28,460 nt of DNA from Pseudomonadota bacterium (GTDB lineage: Bacteria; Pseudomonadota; Alphaproteobacteria; Rhizobiales; Hyphomicrobiaceae). The translations under genes were made by a program, and so were the position numbers. Below, piece after piece: positions 1 through 8,419 of this stretch. The notes beneath the pieces are model-generated. The model did no database searches and was not told where the DNA came from. It saw only the letters and a program-made list of their open reading frames with translations. Location of the stretch: NCBI GenBank assembly GCA_023412805.1, contig JAEZRM010000096.1, forward strand, positions 1-28,460, given 5' to 3'. Every line of letters begins with the position of its first letter. Positions within the stretch are counted from its first letter, which is position 1.

Positions 1-131
1 CCGGCGGCGCGCGGGGGGCCCCCGGGGGGGGGGCCCCCCCCGCCACTGTTTCCCGCTGTCAGTCCCGCAAGCCCACTCTGCCCCAGCCCCTCGGCACCCC
101 CCCGCTCCCCCCTGCCGCTCCTCGCAACCTC
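1..131. other. G/C homopolymer and C-rich sequence at window edge
   Basis: The first ~43 bases are almost only G and C, in uninterrupted runs of up to ten or more identical bases. The following ~85 bases are strongly C-rich on the plus strand with little A or G. No gene, promoter or meaningful repeat is visible. The composition differs sharply from the balanced GC-rich coding DNA that follows. It most probably marks a low-quality contig end, though a natural GC tract cannot be excluded. Confidence 0.6.
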
Positions 132-231
132 GTTGGCCACCAAAATACCACTTGACGACCCACGCCTCGCCATGAAAAAGAACGATCATTCGTTTTTATT
201 GCGACGCACAAAGCCGGATGGGTCACGTCTC

Positions 232-840
232 ATGGCCAAGCTCAGTCCCGAAACCCTGCGCGAGCGCAGTGACCATATTCTCGATGCCGCGGGGCGCTGC
301 TTCGCCCGCGCCGGCTTCCACCGCACGACCATGCAGGACATCTGCCGCGAAGCCGAGGTCAGCCCTGGCGCGCTCTACATCTATTTCAACAGCAAGGAAG
401 CCCTCATCGCCGGCATCTGTGAGCGCGAGCGCGCGGAATTCGCGAGCCGGTTCGCGGAAATGCCCATCGGCGACGACTTCATGGGCGCCCTTGCCGAACT
501 CGGCCGCCAATTCCTGGAGGATCCCCTCCACCGCCGGCTTCTGTGCATCGAGGTCGGTATCGAGGCAACGCGCAATCCGAAGGTCGGCGAGATTCACAAG
601 ACGGTCGACGTCTTCATCCGCAACTCCTTCCGCGAACTGTTTACGAAGCTCAAGGCCGAGGGTCGCATTGCCCCCGTCTTCGATATCGAGACAGTCCTCG
701 AGGCCTTCATGACGATTTCGGACGGCCTGCTCTGGCGAGCCGCCGTAAATGAGAACTTCAAGGCCGATGTTGTGATCCCGCCGCTGCTGCACGCCGTCGC
801 GGCCCTTCTGCGTCCCGTACCCACCGAGGCCAACTCATGA
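232..840 (+). CDS. TetR/AcrR family transcriptional regulator of the downstream RND efflux genes
   Basis: A 202-aa TetR-type repressor. The N-terminal ~50 residues form the helix-turn-helix domain, with the family hallmarks GxxxxTxxDIxxxAxVSxGxLYxYFxSKExL clearly readable. The C-terminal part is an all-helical ligand-binding domain. The frame is open upstream to TTG 133 and has an in-frame ATG at 172. ATG 232 is preferred because a GGATGG Shine-Dalgarno-like stretch lies about 9 bases before it, it gives the usual TetR length, and the 172-231 stretch is AT-richer than coding sequence here. The stop overlaps the next gene start as ATGA at 837-840, so it is translationally coupled to the efflux genes. 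By analogy with AcrR/TtgR-type regulators it probably represses the operon and its own transcription and is released by an effector. No clear operator was found. Confidence 0.87.
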   Translation: MAKLSPETLRERSDHILDAAGRCFARAGFHRTTMQDICREAEVSPGALYIYFNSKEALIAGICERERAEFASRFAEMPIGDDFMGALAELGRQFLEDPLHRRLLCIEVGIEATRNPKVGEIHKTVDVFIRNSFRELFTKLKAEGRIAPVFDIETVLEAFMTISDGLLWRAAVNENFKADVVIPPLLHAVAALLRPVPTEANS

Positions 841-2057
841 ATAAGAAACTCATCCTCCTGGCGCTTCCCCTGGCGGTCCTCGGCATTGGTGGTGCCGCCT
901 ACGTGACGGGTTTCCTTCCGAAGGCAGCCGCCGAGAAAAAGGCGGCCGCACCGACTACGGCGCCCAACATCCACATCAGCGTGAGCGTCACCCGCGTCGC
1001 GCCTCATGCCTTCGTCGAGACACTTGCGCTCAGCGGATCTCTGGTCCCGCGCGAGGAGATGCTGATCGGGCCGGAGATCGAAGGCCTGCGTGTGCTCGAG
1101 GTGCTCGTCGACGAAGGCGCCGAGGTCAAGCGCGGCCAGGTGCTCGCGCGGCTCGTGCCCGACACGCTCGACGCTCAGCTAGCGCAGAATGAAGCCGCGC
1201 TTGCCCGCAATGCCGCGGCAACAGCGCAAGCCCGCGCTCTCATCTCCGAAGCCGAAGCGCGTCTCAAGGAAGCGCAGAACGCGATTGCGCGCACGCGCAC
1301 GCTCAAGGAATCAGGCCATGTTTCAGATGCCGTCTTCGATCAGCGTGAGTCGGCATTCAAGCTCGCCGAAGCGCAGCTCGTCGCTTCGCGCGATGGCCTG
1401 AAAGCTTCAGAAGCGGACCGGGCGAGCATAGAGGCGCAGCGTCGCGAGCTGGTCTGGCGGCGTTCCAAAACGGACGTCACCGCACCCGCGGACGGCATCA
1501 TCAGCCAGCGTCGCGCGCGCGTCGGCGCCACTCCCTTGCTCGCCGCGCAGGAGCCCATGTTCCGCATGATCGAGAAGGGCGAGATCGAGCTCGATGCCGA
1601 AGTACCGCAGGCGCATATCGTTCGCCTCGCACTTAGCCAGAAGGCGCGCATCGCCATCCCAGGCAACGGCGAGGTCGAAGGCACCGTGCGCCTCATTTCT
1701 CCGTCCGTCGATCCTGCGACGCGCCTCGGCCGCGTGCGCATTCTGCTTGGTAAGGACGCCAACCTGCGCATCGGCACATTCGCTCGTGGCGAGGTCGTCA
1801 TCGCCCGCGGCACAGGCCTAGCGGTGCCGCGTTCCGCCGTGCTTTTCGGCAAGTCCGGCGCCAGCGTGCAGATCGTCGAGGACGATACGATCGAAACGCG
1901 GCCGGTGACTCTTGGCCTCACGGAAGCGGACAGACTTGAAGTCCGCAGTGGCGTTGCCGAGGGCACGCTCGTGGTCGCGAAGTCCGGCACCTTCCTGCGC
2001 AATGGCGACCGTGTTCGCCCTGTCGTTCTGCCCCGCGCCGTCGCTGACGGGCGTTAG
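837..2057 (+). CDS. RND efflux membrane-fusion (periplasmic adaptor) subunit
   Basis: A 406-aa HlyD/AcrA-family adaptor that would bridge the inner-membrane pump encoded next to it and an outer-membrane channel. Residues ~4-26 are a hydrophobic N-terminal anchor or signal sequence without a lipobox cysteine. It is therefore probably membrane-anchored, unlike lipidated AcrA. Residues ~80-107 form the first half of a lipoyl domain (VDEGAEVKRGQVLARL). Residues ~110-208 are an Ala/Glu/Arg-rich alpha-hairpin coiled coil, and residues ~212-230 complete the lipoyl domain (TAPADGIIS). Beta-barrel and membrane-proximal domains follow. The start overlaps the tetR stop by ATGA, and the permease begins 66 bases downstream. 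The substrate cannot be deduced. Confidence 0.92.
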   Translation: MNKKLILLALPLAVLGIGGAAYVTGFLPKAAAEKKAAAPTTAPNIHISVSVTRVAPHAFVETLALSGSLVPREEMLIGPEIEGLRVLEVLVDEGAEVKRGQVLARLVPDTLDAQLAQNEAALARNAAATAQARALISEAEARLKEAQNAIARTRTLKESGHVSDAVFDQRESAFKLAEAQLVASRDGLKASEADRASIEAQRRELVWRRSKTDVTAPADGIISQRRARVGATPLLAAQEPMFRMIEKGEIELDAEVPQAHIVRLALSQKARIAIPGNGEVEGTVRLISPSVDPATRLGRVRILLGKDANLRIGTFARGEVVIARGTGLAVPRSAVLFGKSGASVQIVEDDTIETRPVTLGLTEADRLEVRSGVAEGTLVVAKSGTFLRNGDRVRPVVLPRAVADGR

Positions 2058-2071
2058 CCCACTATCGAGAA

Positions 2072-2083
2072 TTCCGTTCGGAA
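2072..2083. repeat. 12-bp inverted repeat between adaptor and permease genes
   Basis: TTCCG-TT-CGGAA lies in the 66-base spacer between the adaptor stop and the permease start. It could be a short mRNA hairpin or a protein-binding dyad. Arms of 5 bp are short enough to arise by chance, so no function is assigned. Confidence 0.25.
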
Positions 2084-2123
2084 CATGAGCGCCGCGATCA
2101 GGCGACCTTCAGGACACTAGACC

Positions 2124-5100
2124 ATGAACTTCAACATCTCGGCGTGGTCGATCCGTAATCCGGTTCCGCCCATCACACTTTTTCTGGTGCTGATGGTACT
2201 CGGGACGCTCGCTTTCCAGGCGTTGCCCATCACGCGCTTCCCGAACATCGATGTTCCCATCGTCCGGGTGCACATCTACCAGACGGGTTCGGCACCCGCC
2301 GAACTCGAGGCGCAGGTGACCAAGCGCGTCGAGGACGCCATCGCGAGCGTCAACGGCGTCAAGCACATCACATCGACCGTGACCGAGGGCATTTCCCTCA
2401 CCATCATCGAGTTCCGCCTCGAGACGGACACCGATCGCGCCGTCAATGACGTCAAGGATGCCATCGCGCGCATCCGCTCCGAACTGCCGCGCACCATCGA
2501 GGAACCCGTCGTCGCACGGCTCGACGTCGAAGGCTTGCCGATCGTCACCTACGCCGTGCGTGCGCCGGCCATGACACCACAGGAGGTTTCCTGGTTCGTC
2601 GATGACGTCGTAGTCCGAACGCTTCAGGGCGTGAGCGGCGTCGGCGAGGTGCTGCGCGTGGGCGGCGTCGCGCGCGAAATCCGCGTCGCGCTCGACCCCA
2701 ACCGTCTTCTCTCACTCGGCATCACGGCGGGCGACGTCAACCGCCAGCTTCGCGCGACCAACGTCGATCTTGCGGGCGGGCGAGGCGAGATCGGCGGCCG
2801 CGAACAGGCCATTCGCACACTTGCCGGACAAACGACTGTCGCGAAGCTCGCTTCGACCGCCATTGCCCTCCCAGGAGGACGCAAGGTTCGCCTGGACGAG
2901 CTTGGAACCGTAACGGACTCCTATGAGGAGCCGCGCGCATTCGCCGTCGTCGATAAGGAGCCGGTCGTCGCTTTCTCGATCACCCGCGCCAAGGGCGCCA
3001 GCGACACGACCGTATCGACAGATGTCCAAAAGGCTGTCGATGATCTCTCCAAGCGCTATCCCGACGTCCAGATCTCGCTCATCGACACGACGACGACTGC
3101 CGTGCGCGGTGCCTATGTCTCGACCATGCAGACGCTGATCGAGGGTGCGCTACTTGCCATTGCCGTCGTCTTCGTGTTCCTGCGCAACTGGCGCGCGACG
3201 CTCATCACCGCGGTCGCCCTGCCTCTATCGATCATTCCGGCGTTCTTCGTCCTGCACGCCCTAGGCTTCTCGCTCAATCTCGTCAGCCTGCTCGCCATCA
3301 CAATCGCGACGGGCATTCTCGTCGACGACGCCATCGTCGAGATCGAGAACATCGAGCGCCACATGGCCATGGGTAAGCCGCCTTATCGCGCCTCGCTCGA
3401 TGCCGCCGACCAGATCGGCCTCGCCGTGATCGCCATCACGACGACCATCATCGCCGTCTTTACGCCCGTGAGCTTCATGGGCGGCATTGCCGGCATGTAC
3501 TTCAAGCAGTTCGGCCTGACCGTATCCATCGCGGTGTTTTTCTCACTTGTCGTCGCGCGTCTGCTGACACCGCTCCTCGCCGCCTACTTCCTCCGCCCGC
3601 GCCCGCACAGCCACTATGAGCCGCGTTGGCTGCGCGCCTACACACGCCTCGCGCGCTGGTCGGTGCGTCACCGCTTCCTGACGCTGTTCGCGGGGCTCGG
3701 CATCTTCGCGGCCTCCATCGGCAGCTTCTTCCTGCTGCCGTCGGCGTTCCTGCCGACCGACGACACCAGCCGCATCCTTCTCGCCGTCGAGCTGCCGCCA
3801 GGATCGCGCCTCGACGACACGCGGCGCGTCACAAATGAGCTGACCGACCGCATCAAACGGCGTCCCGAGGTGGTGAGTGTTCTCGTCACCGGCGGTCAGG
3901 TGCTCGGCTCCGGTGCGGAGGTGCGCAAGGCAACGCTCACCATCAACCTCGTCCCCAAGTCCCAGCGCAAGGAAACGCAGACCGCCATCACCGAGTCGCT
4001 CGGCGCCGAACTCGCGGTCGTACCCGACATCCGCTACTGGTTCCTGCGCGACAATGGACAACGCGCCTTCACGGTCGTCGTGACAGGAGCGGAAGGCGGC
4101 GAAGTCGATCGCGTAGCCGCAGGCCTGACATCGGAAGCCAAGCGTATCCTCGACAAGGACGGCAATCCGATGCTGCTCAATGTCGTCTCGACGGCCGAGC
4201 TCGATCGTCCGGAGCTGCTTGTCGTGCCACGCACCGAGCTTGCCGCCGATCTCGGCGTCTCGACCGAGACCATCTCGGAGACGGTTCGCATCGCCACCAT
4301 CGGCGATGTCCCCGCGGCACTCGCGAAAATGAACATCGACGACCGGCAGATTCCGATTCGCGTTCAGATGACCGAGGACGCGCGCGGCGAGCGTGGTACC
4401 CTCGAAGGCCTCAAGGTACCGACCGCCTCCGGTGGCGCGGTGCCGCTCAGTGTCGTCGCCGACTTCAACATGAGCCAGGGCCCGACGGCGATCAGCCGTT
4501 ACGATCGCCGCAGACAGGTGGTGATCGGCGCTGATCTCGCAGGCGAGACGCCGCTCGGCGACGCCCTCGCGGCTGTGCTCGCTCAGCCTTCGGCGCAGAA
4601 CCTGCCCGCCAGTGTCGAAGTTCGCCAGTTCGGTGATGCCGAGGTCATGGCCGAAGTCTTCGAGAGTTTCGCGTTGGCCATGGGCGCCGGCATCATGATG
4701 ATGTACGCCGTGCTCGTGCTGCTCTTCGGCTCGTTCCTCCAGCCGATCACGATCCTCTTCTCGCTTCCGCTCTCGATCGGCGGCGCCATCTTCGCGCTCT
4801 ATATTACCAACGAGCCCGTCAGCCTTCCGGTGGTCATCGGCATCCTGATGCTCATGGGCATCGTGACCAAGAATGCTATCCTGCTCGTGGATTTCGCGGT
4901 GGAGGAGATGGCGAAAGGCGTGCGCCGCGCCGAAGCGATCGTCGATGCCGGCCGCAAGCGCGCCCGCCCGATCATCATGACAACGATCGCCATGGTCGGC
5001 GGCATGGTACCGGCCGCGTTGAATGCCGGCGACGGGGGCGAGTTCCGTGTACCGATGGCCGTTGCGGTCATCGGCGGCCTCATATCGTCGACACTGCTGA

Positions 5101-5303
5101 GCCTGCTCTTCGTGCCCGCTGTGTTTGCCGTCATGGACGACTTCGCGCGTTTCATGTGGTGGATGTTCGGTCGCTTCGTTGGTCCCAGCGACGAGAAACC
5201 CCACGAGCCCCGTGGCGCAGCGGTGGACGAGCGGCAGACCTCGCTGGATCTGCCGACGTCGCCACATGCGGGCCAGCCATCACGACCAATTGCAGCGGAA
5301 TAG
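2124..5303 (+). CDS. RND-family multidrug-type efflux permease
   Basis: A 1059-aa inner-membrane proton-driven transporter of the AcrB/MexB (HAE1-like) superfamily, close to the usual ~1040-1050 aa. TM1 lies in the first ~35 residues and is followed by the first large periplasmic loop. The TM4 proton-relay pair is visible as D401-D402 in GILVDDAIVEIENIERHM. The TM10 lysine is K916 in MGIVTKNAILLVDF, and RPIIMTTIAMVGGMVP follows. The two halves show the expected internal duplication, each with about six TM segments and one large periplasmic loop. A weak AGGACAC Shine-Dalgarno-like stretch precedes ATG 2124. It pairs with the adaptor directly upstream. No TolC-type channel gene is nearby, so the tripartite complex must recruit one from elsewhere. 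The substrate is unknown. Confidence 0.95.
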   Translation: MNFNISAWSIRNPVPPITLFLVLMVLGTLAFQALPITRFPNIDVPIVRVHIYQTGSAPAELEAQVTKRVEDAIASVNGVKHITSTVTEGISLTIIEFRLETDTDRAVNDVKDAIARIRSELPRTIEEPVVARLDVEGLPIVTYAVRAPAMTPQEVSWFVDDVVVRTLQGVSGVGEVLRVGGVAREIRVALDPNRLLSLGITAGDVNRQLRATNVDLAGGRGEIGGREQAIRTLAGQTTVAKLASTAIALPGGRKVRLDELGTVTDSYEEPRAFAVVDKEPVVAFSITRAKGASDTTVSTDVQKAVDDLSKRYPDVQISLIDTTTTAVRGAYVSTMQTLIEGALLAIAVVFVFLRNWRATLITAVALPLSIIPAFFVLHALGFSLNLVSLLAITIATGILVDDAIVEIENIERHMAMGKPPYRASLDAADQIGLAVIAITTTIIAVFTPVSFMGGIAGMYFKQFGLTVSIAVFFSLVVARLLTPLLAAYFLRPRPHSHYEPRWLRAYTRLARWSVRHRFLTLFAGLGIFAASIGSFFLLPSAFLPTDDTSRILLAVELPPGSRLDDTRRVTNELTDRIKRRPEVVSVLVTGGQVLGSGAEVRKATLTINLVPKSQRKETQTAITESLGAELAVVPDIRYWFLRDNGQRAFTVVVTGAEGGEVDRVAAGLTSEAKRILDKDGNPMLLNVVSTAELDRPELLVVPRTELAADLGVSTETISETVRIATIGDVPAALAKMNIDDRQIPIRVQMTEDARGERGTLEGLKVPTASGGAVPLSVVADFNMSQGPTAISRYDRRRQVVIGADLAGETPLGDALAAVLAQPSAQNLPASVEVRQFGDAEVMAEVFESFALAMGAGIMMMYAVLVLLFGSFLQPITILFSLPLSIGGAIFALYITNEPVSLPVVIGILMLMGIVTKNAILLVDFAVEEMAKGVRRAEAIVDAGRKRARPIIMTTIAMVGGMVPAALNAGDGGEFRVPMAVAVIGGLISSTLLSLLFVPAVFAVMDDFARFMWWMFGRFVGPSDEKPHEPRGAAVDERQTSLDLPTSPHAGQPSRPIAAE

Positions 5304-5394
5304 GTGTTTTTCTTCAGATACCTGCCGTTGCACCTTATGGACGAGAGGCATACGGTTCGCCCACTGCTTATGTAAGTAGCGGGAGTGTGTGATC

Positions 5395-6516
5395 ATGTTC
5401 GATGCGAAAAGCCTACTCGAGATGATGGTGCGGGGCGCTGGCCAGAACGCGCCGCAAAATTCGCCCCAGTCGCAGTCAGGGGGCGGTGGCCTCGAGGAGA
5501 TTCTGGGTCAGCTGCTCGGCGGGTCCAGAGCGCAGGGCGAGCCCGCGCGCGGTGGTGGCAATCCCTCGGGCGTCGGTGGTCTCGAAGATCTCATGCGGCA
5601 GTTCGGCGTTGGCGGATCGCCCGCGACGAGCCGCGCGGCAGCACCAACACCGAATGCTCCGCCGAGCCCCGGACAAGGTGGCGGCAATCCACTGGAAGAT
5701 CTTCTGCGCAATCTCACTGGCTCGCAATCTGGTGGGCAGGGCGCAGGCGGCTTGCTCGATGTCCTCGGCAAGATCCTCGGCCAGGCAACGGCTGGCGTGA
5801 AGGAAGGCGCACAGCGCGTCGATGACGCAACCGGCGCATCCGGCCAGCTTCGCGACATCCTCACGCGCACGACCGGCAAATCGCCCGAGGAGCTGATGAA
5901 CACGGCGAAAGAGCTGGTCGAGAAGAACAGGATGGGCGCGGGCGCCGCGGCCGGCGGACTTGGCGCCGTCGTCCTCGGAACGCAGACGGGCCGCGCGCTT
6001 GCGGGCAGCGCTCTAAAGATTGGTGCGCTCGCGCTGATCGGTGGCCTCGCCTACAAAGCCGTGCAGAACTACCAAGCCGGTAAGCCTCTGCTCGGCGGCG
6101 GCGCCGATCAGCAGGCGCTCGTCGCAGCGCCCACCGGCTCCGGATACGAGGTCCGCGCCATCACGAACGATTCGGCGCTTCTGTACATCCGCGCCATGAT
6201 CGCCGCCGCTGCAGCCGACGGCCGCATCGACCAGACCGAGATGGACAAGATCATCGGCGGCCTCAAGCAGATGGGCCTGGATCGTGAGGCCGAGGAATTC
6301 CTCGCGAACGAGCTCAACAATCCCGCCTCGACGCAGGATCTCGCGAGTGGTGTCCACGGCGACGCCGAAGCCGTGCAGGTCTTTACCGCGGCGCGCATCG
6401 CCATCGACCTCGATACGGCTGAGGAGCACGACTTCCTCATCCGCCTTGCCGACGATCTCGGTCTCGACCGCAATCTCGCCGCCCACGTCGACGCAACAGC
6501 GCGGCAGGCTGCGTAG
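5395..6516 (+). CDS. DUF533 / YebE-like inner-membrane protein with TerB-like C-terminal domain
   Basis: A 373-aa protein. Residues ~255-371 are the DUF533/TerB-like helical domain (LLYIRAMIAAAAADGRID, then an acidic EEHDFLIRLADDLGL stretch), as in E. coli YebE. Residues ~183-222 form a Gly/Ala-rich hydrophobic segment that probably spans the membrane. Residues ~15-130 are low-complexity Gly/Gln/Pro-rich and hold four copies of a short motif resembling GGLEDLLxxL, at about 29-41, 59-71, 96-108 and 116-128. This N-terminal region makes it much longer than the ~220-aa YebE. ATG 5395 was chosen over GTG 5389 because GGGAG (5381-5385) lies 9 bases before it. The biochemical role of the family is unknown; YebE is associated with envelope stress in E. 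coli. It sits alone between the efflux operon and opgH. Confidence 0.85.
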   Translation: MFDAKSLLEMMVRGAGQNAPQNSPQSQSGGGGLEEILGQLLGGSRAQGEPARGGGNPSGVGGLEDLMRQFGVGGSPATSRAAAPTPNAPPSPGQGGGNPLEDLLRNLTGSQSGGQGAGGLLDVLGKILGQATAGVKEGAQRVDDATGASGQLRDILTRTTGKSPEELMNTAKELVEKNRMGAGAAAGGLGAVVLGTQTGRALAGSALKIGALALIGGLAYKAVQNYQAGKPLLGGGADQQALVAAPTGSGYEVRAITNDSALLYIRAMIAAAAADGRIDQTEMDKIIGGLKQMGLDREAEEFLANELNNPASTQDLASGVHGDAEAVQVFTAARIAIDLDTAEEHDFLIRLADDLGLDRNLAAHVDATARQAA

Positions 6517-6528
6517 ACGAACACACCT

Positions 6529-6566
6529 CGGAGATCAGGCGGCGGCTTGCACCGCTCTGATCTCCG
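6529..6566. terminator. Stem-loop at the junction of two convergent genes
   Basis: A perfect 10-bp inverted repeat CGGAGATCAG / CTGATCTCCG, with arms at 6529-6538 and 6557-6566. An inner GCGG/CCGC pairing extends the stem. It lies just past the DUF533 stop and overlaps the last codons and stop of opgH. There is no U tract on either strand, so intrinsic termination is uncertain. The position fits a shared bidirectional terminator or 3'-end stabiliser. Confidence 0.55.
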
Positions 6567-8340
6567 CCGGTGGATCGAAATCCTCAGGAATGCCAGCGAG
6601 CCCAACCCGCTTGAACCAGCGCCCGAGTGCTGGCGACGCCGTCAGCACGGCGAACGGGATCGCAACGAGATAGCCTGCGGTCAACGGCAAGCTCCACCAG
6701 AACACCGCCGGATTGACCATCCAGAGCAAGCCGCAGACGACAACGCCGAACAACGTTTGCGGCCACAGGTTGCGCACGGCGGTGGTCCACGAAATGCCAT
6801 AAGCGTCGCGCGACTGCCCACCCCACACGACCGACTTCCCGAATGCGAGACCGATCATGAAGATCGATGTCCGGATCGTCGAGATCGCGCCCTGCAGGAA
6901 CGAGAAGACAAGCTCCAGCACCGCCGACACGGCAAATCGCATTGGACCGCCGTATCGCGCCACGCCGCCCTTCGTCAGCACGGCGTCGATAAGACCGGCG
7001 ATCTTGGGGCTCAGGTACATCACGAAAAACAGAACATAGAGGAAGATCGCCAAGCCGACGGGATAGTCGACAACCGACTGTCCTTCCCACGCCGCGATCG
7101 GTAGCAGCGCGATCATCAGCGTCCAGGCCGGAATACCGACGAACATCAGGATCGCCCACACGAGCTGAAATCGGCTCATCGCATAGAGGCCCGGCAGATC
7201 CACGAGCTTGATGTACTGCATGTTGCCCTGGCACCAGCGCACATCACGCTGCGCGAAATCGAGCATGGTCGGCGGGTTCTCCTCCCATGATCCATTCTCG
7301 ACGGGCAACACCCGCACCTCGAACCCCGCGCGGCGCATGAGCGTCGCCTCGACCTGATCATGCGAGAGCACATGTCCACCGAGCGGCGGCTTGCCCGGCA
7401 GCAACGGTAGATCGCAATCCTCGACGAACGGCTTGATGCGCACGACCGCGTTATGCCCCCAGAAGGGTCCACAATCGCCGACCCACCACGCCTGTCCCAT
7501 GGTGTAGGAGCGCATGCCGTGGCGCATGCCGAACTGGAAGATGCGCGCAAAGGCCGATGACGACGGCATGCCGACAACCAGAGACTGCAGAATGCCGATC
7601 CGCGGGTGCGCTTGCATCATGCGCACGAGCCGCACGATCGCCGGACCGGACATCACGCTGTCCGCGTCCAGCGGCAGCATGAGCTCGTAGTCCTTGCCCC
7701 AACGCTCGCAGAAATCGCGCACGTTGCCGGCCTTGTAGCCCTTGTTCTCCTCGCGACGCCGATACGTGATGCGTGCGGCGTCCGGATCCTGGGCTTTCCA
7801 TGCCGCGATCGCCGCTTCTTCGGCTGCTGCCACTTCCGGCCGGTTGGTATCCGAAAGCACGAAGTAGCTGAACGTCGCCCCTTCGCCGGTCGCGTCGATG
7901 CTGTCCTTCACGATCCTGAGGCGGCGAATGGCTCGCGCCGGATCTTCGTTGCGCAGCGTCATGAAGACGGCCGTCTTAATCGTGATCGGCGTCGCGATGT
8001 CGCCCGCACCGGCATAGGGCGCGACGGCCCCCATGGGATCCTTGTGGAAGTGCAGCAACCAGAGCCCGATGACCGAGTTCCAGAAGCCGACGACCGTCCA
8101 TGGCGTGCCGAAGGCGAAGCACACGAACATGATCATATCGACGACGGTCCAGCCGCCGGCACCGAGCACCTGCGCTGCGAGCCACAGCATGGCGAACCAA
8201 GTGACGACGTTAAGCACCATCATGATCAGGCGCCGCCGGGATAGCTCAGCGTTTGCCTGGAGCCCCGTCGGTACGCTAAGGCTTGGGGCGCCTGCGAGAC
8301 TTGCGCCGCGTGGCGCCGCATCATCAACGTTATTGGTCAT
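6535..8340 (-). CDS. opgH: Glucans biosynthesis glucosyltransferase H (OpgH/MdoH type)
   Basis: A 601-aa membrane GT2-family glycosyltransferase that would polymerise glucose from UDP-glucose into the backbone of osmoregulated periplasmic glucans. Residues ~35-98 carry two TM segments and the GT2 catalytic core spans ~120-375. It shows the metal-binding DAD (225-227, LPLDADSV), the candidate base in SHDQ (D328), and the QxxRW motif as QRDVRW (364-369). Several TM segments follow to ~570. E. coli MdoH is ~850 aa; this is a shorter form lacking the long terminal extensions. The partner opgG, usually adjacent, is not in the window. No strong Shine-Dalgarno precedes the chosen ATG (complement of 8338-8340), so the exact start is less sure. 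The gene is read divergently from the MDR dehydrogenase. Confidence 0.9.
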   Translation of the reverse strand: MTNNVDDAAPRGASLAGAPSLSVPTGLQANAELSRRRLIMMVLNVVTWFAMLWLAAQVLGAGGWTVVDMIMFVCFAFGTPWTVVGFWNSVIGLWLLHFHKDPMGAVAPYAGAGDIATPITIKTAVFMTLRNEDPARAIRRLRIVKDSIDATGEGATFSYFVLSDTNRPEVAAAEEAAIAAWKAQDPDAARITYRRREENKGYKAGNVRDFCERWGKDYELMLPLDADSVMSGPAIVRLVRMMQAHPRIGILQSLVVGMPSSSAFARIFQFGMRHGMRSYTMGQAWWVGDCGPFWGHNAVVRIKPFVEDCDLPLLPGKPPLGGHVLSHDQVEATLMRRAGFEVRVLPVENGSWEENPPTMLDFAQRDVRWCQGNMQYIKLVDLPGLYAMSRFQLVWAILMFVGIPAWTLMIALLPIAAWEGQSVVDYPVGLAIFLYVLFFVMYLSPKIAGLIDAVLTKGGVARYGGPMRFAVSAVLELVFSFLQGAISTIRTSIFMIGLAFGKSVVWGGQSRDAYGISWTTAVRNLWPQTLFGVVVCGLLWMVNPAVFWWSLPLTAGYLVAIPFAVLTASPALGRWFKRVGLAGIPEDFDPPAEIRAVQAAA

Positions 8341-8380
8341 GACTGTGCTTGGGCTGTGCTAGCTGGAATGTTGAGGGGAT

Positions 8381-8395
8381 GCCCGGTGATCGGGC
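8381..8395. promoter_or_regulatory. Small dyad in a divergent intergenic region
   Basis: GCCCG-gtgat-CGGGC lies in the 79-base gap between opgH (-) and the MDR gene (+). It is a possible shared operator or hairpin. The arms are only 5 bp of G/C, so chance is a real alternative. No convincing -35/-10 pair was seen for either gene. Confidence 0.2.
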
Positions 8396-8419
8396 GGGAC
8401 GCGGTGGAACGGATCGACA

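Noticed and set aside
3543..5267. Long open frame on the minus strand opposite the RND permease
   Set aside because: Composition is Asp/Glu/His/Arg-rich as expected for the antisense of GC-rich membrane-protein codons; there is no family motif, and the plus strand encodes a complete RND permease.
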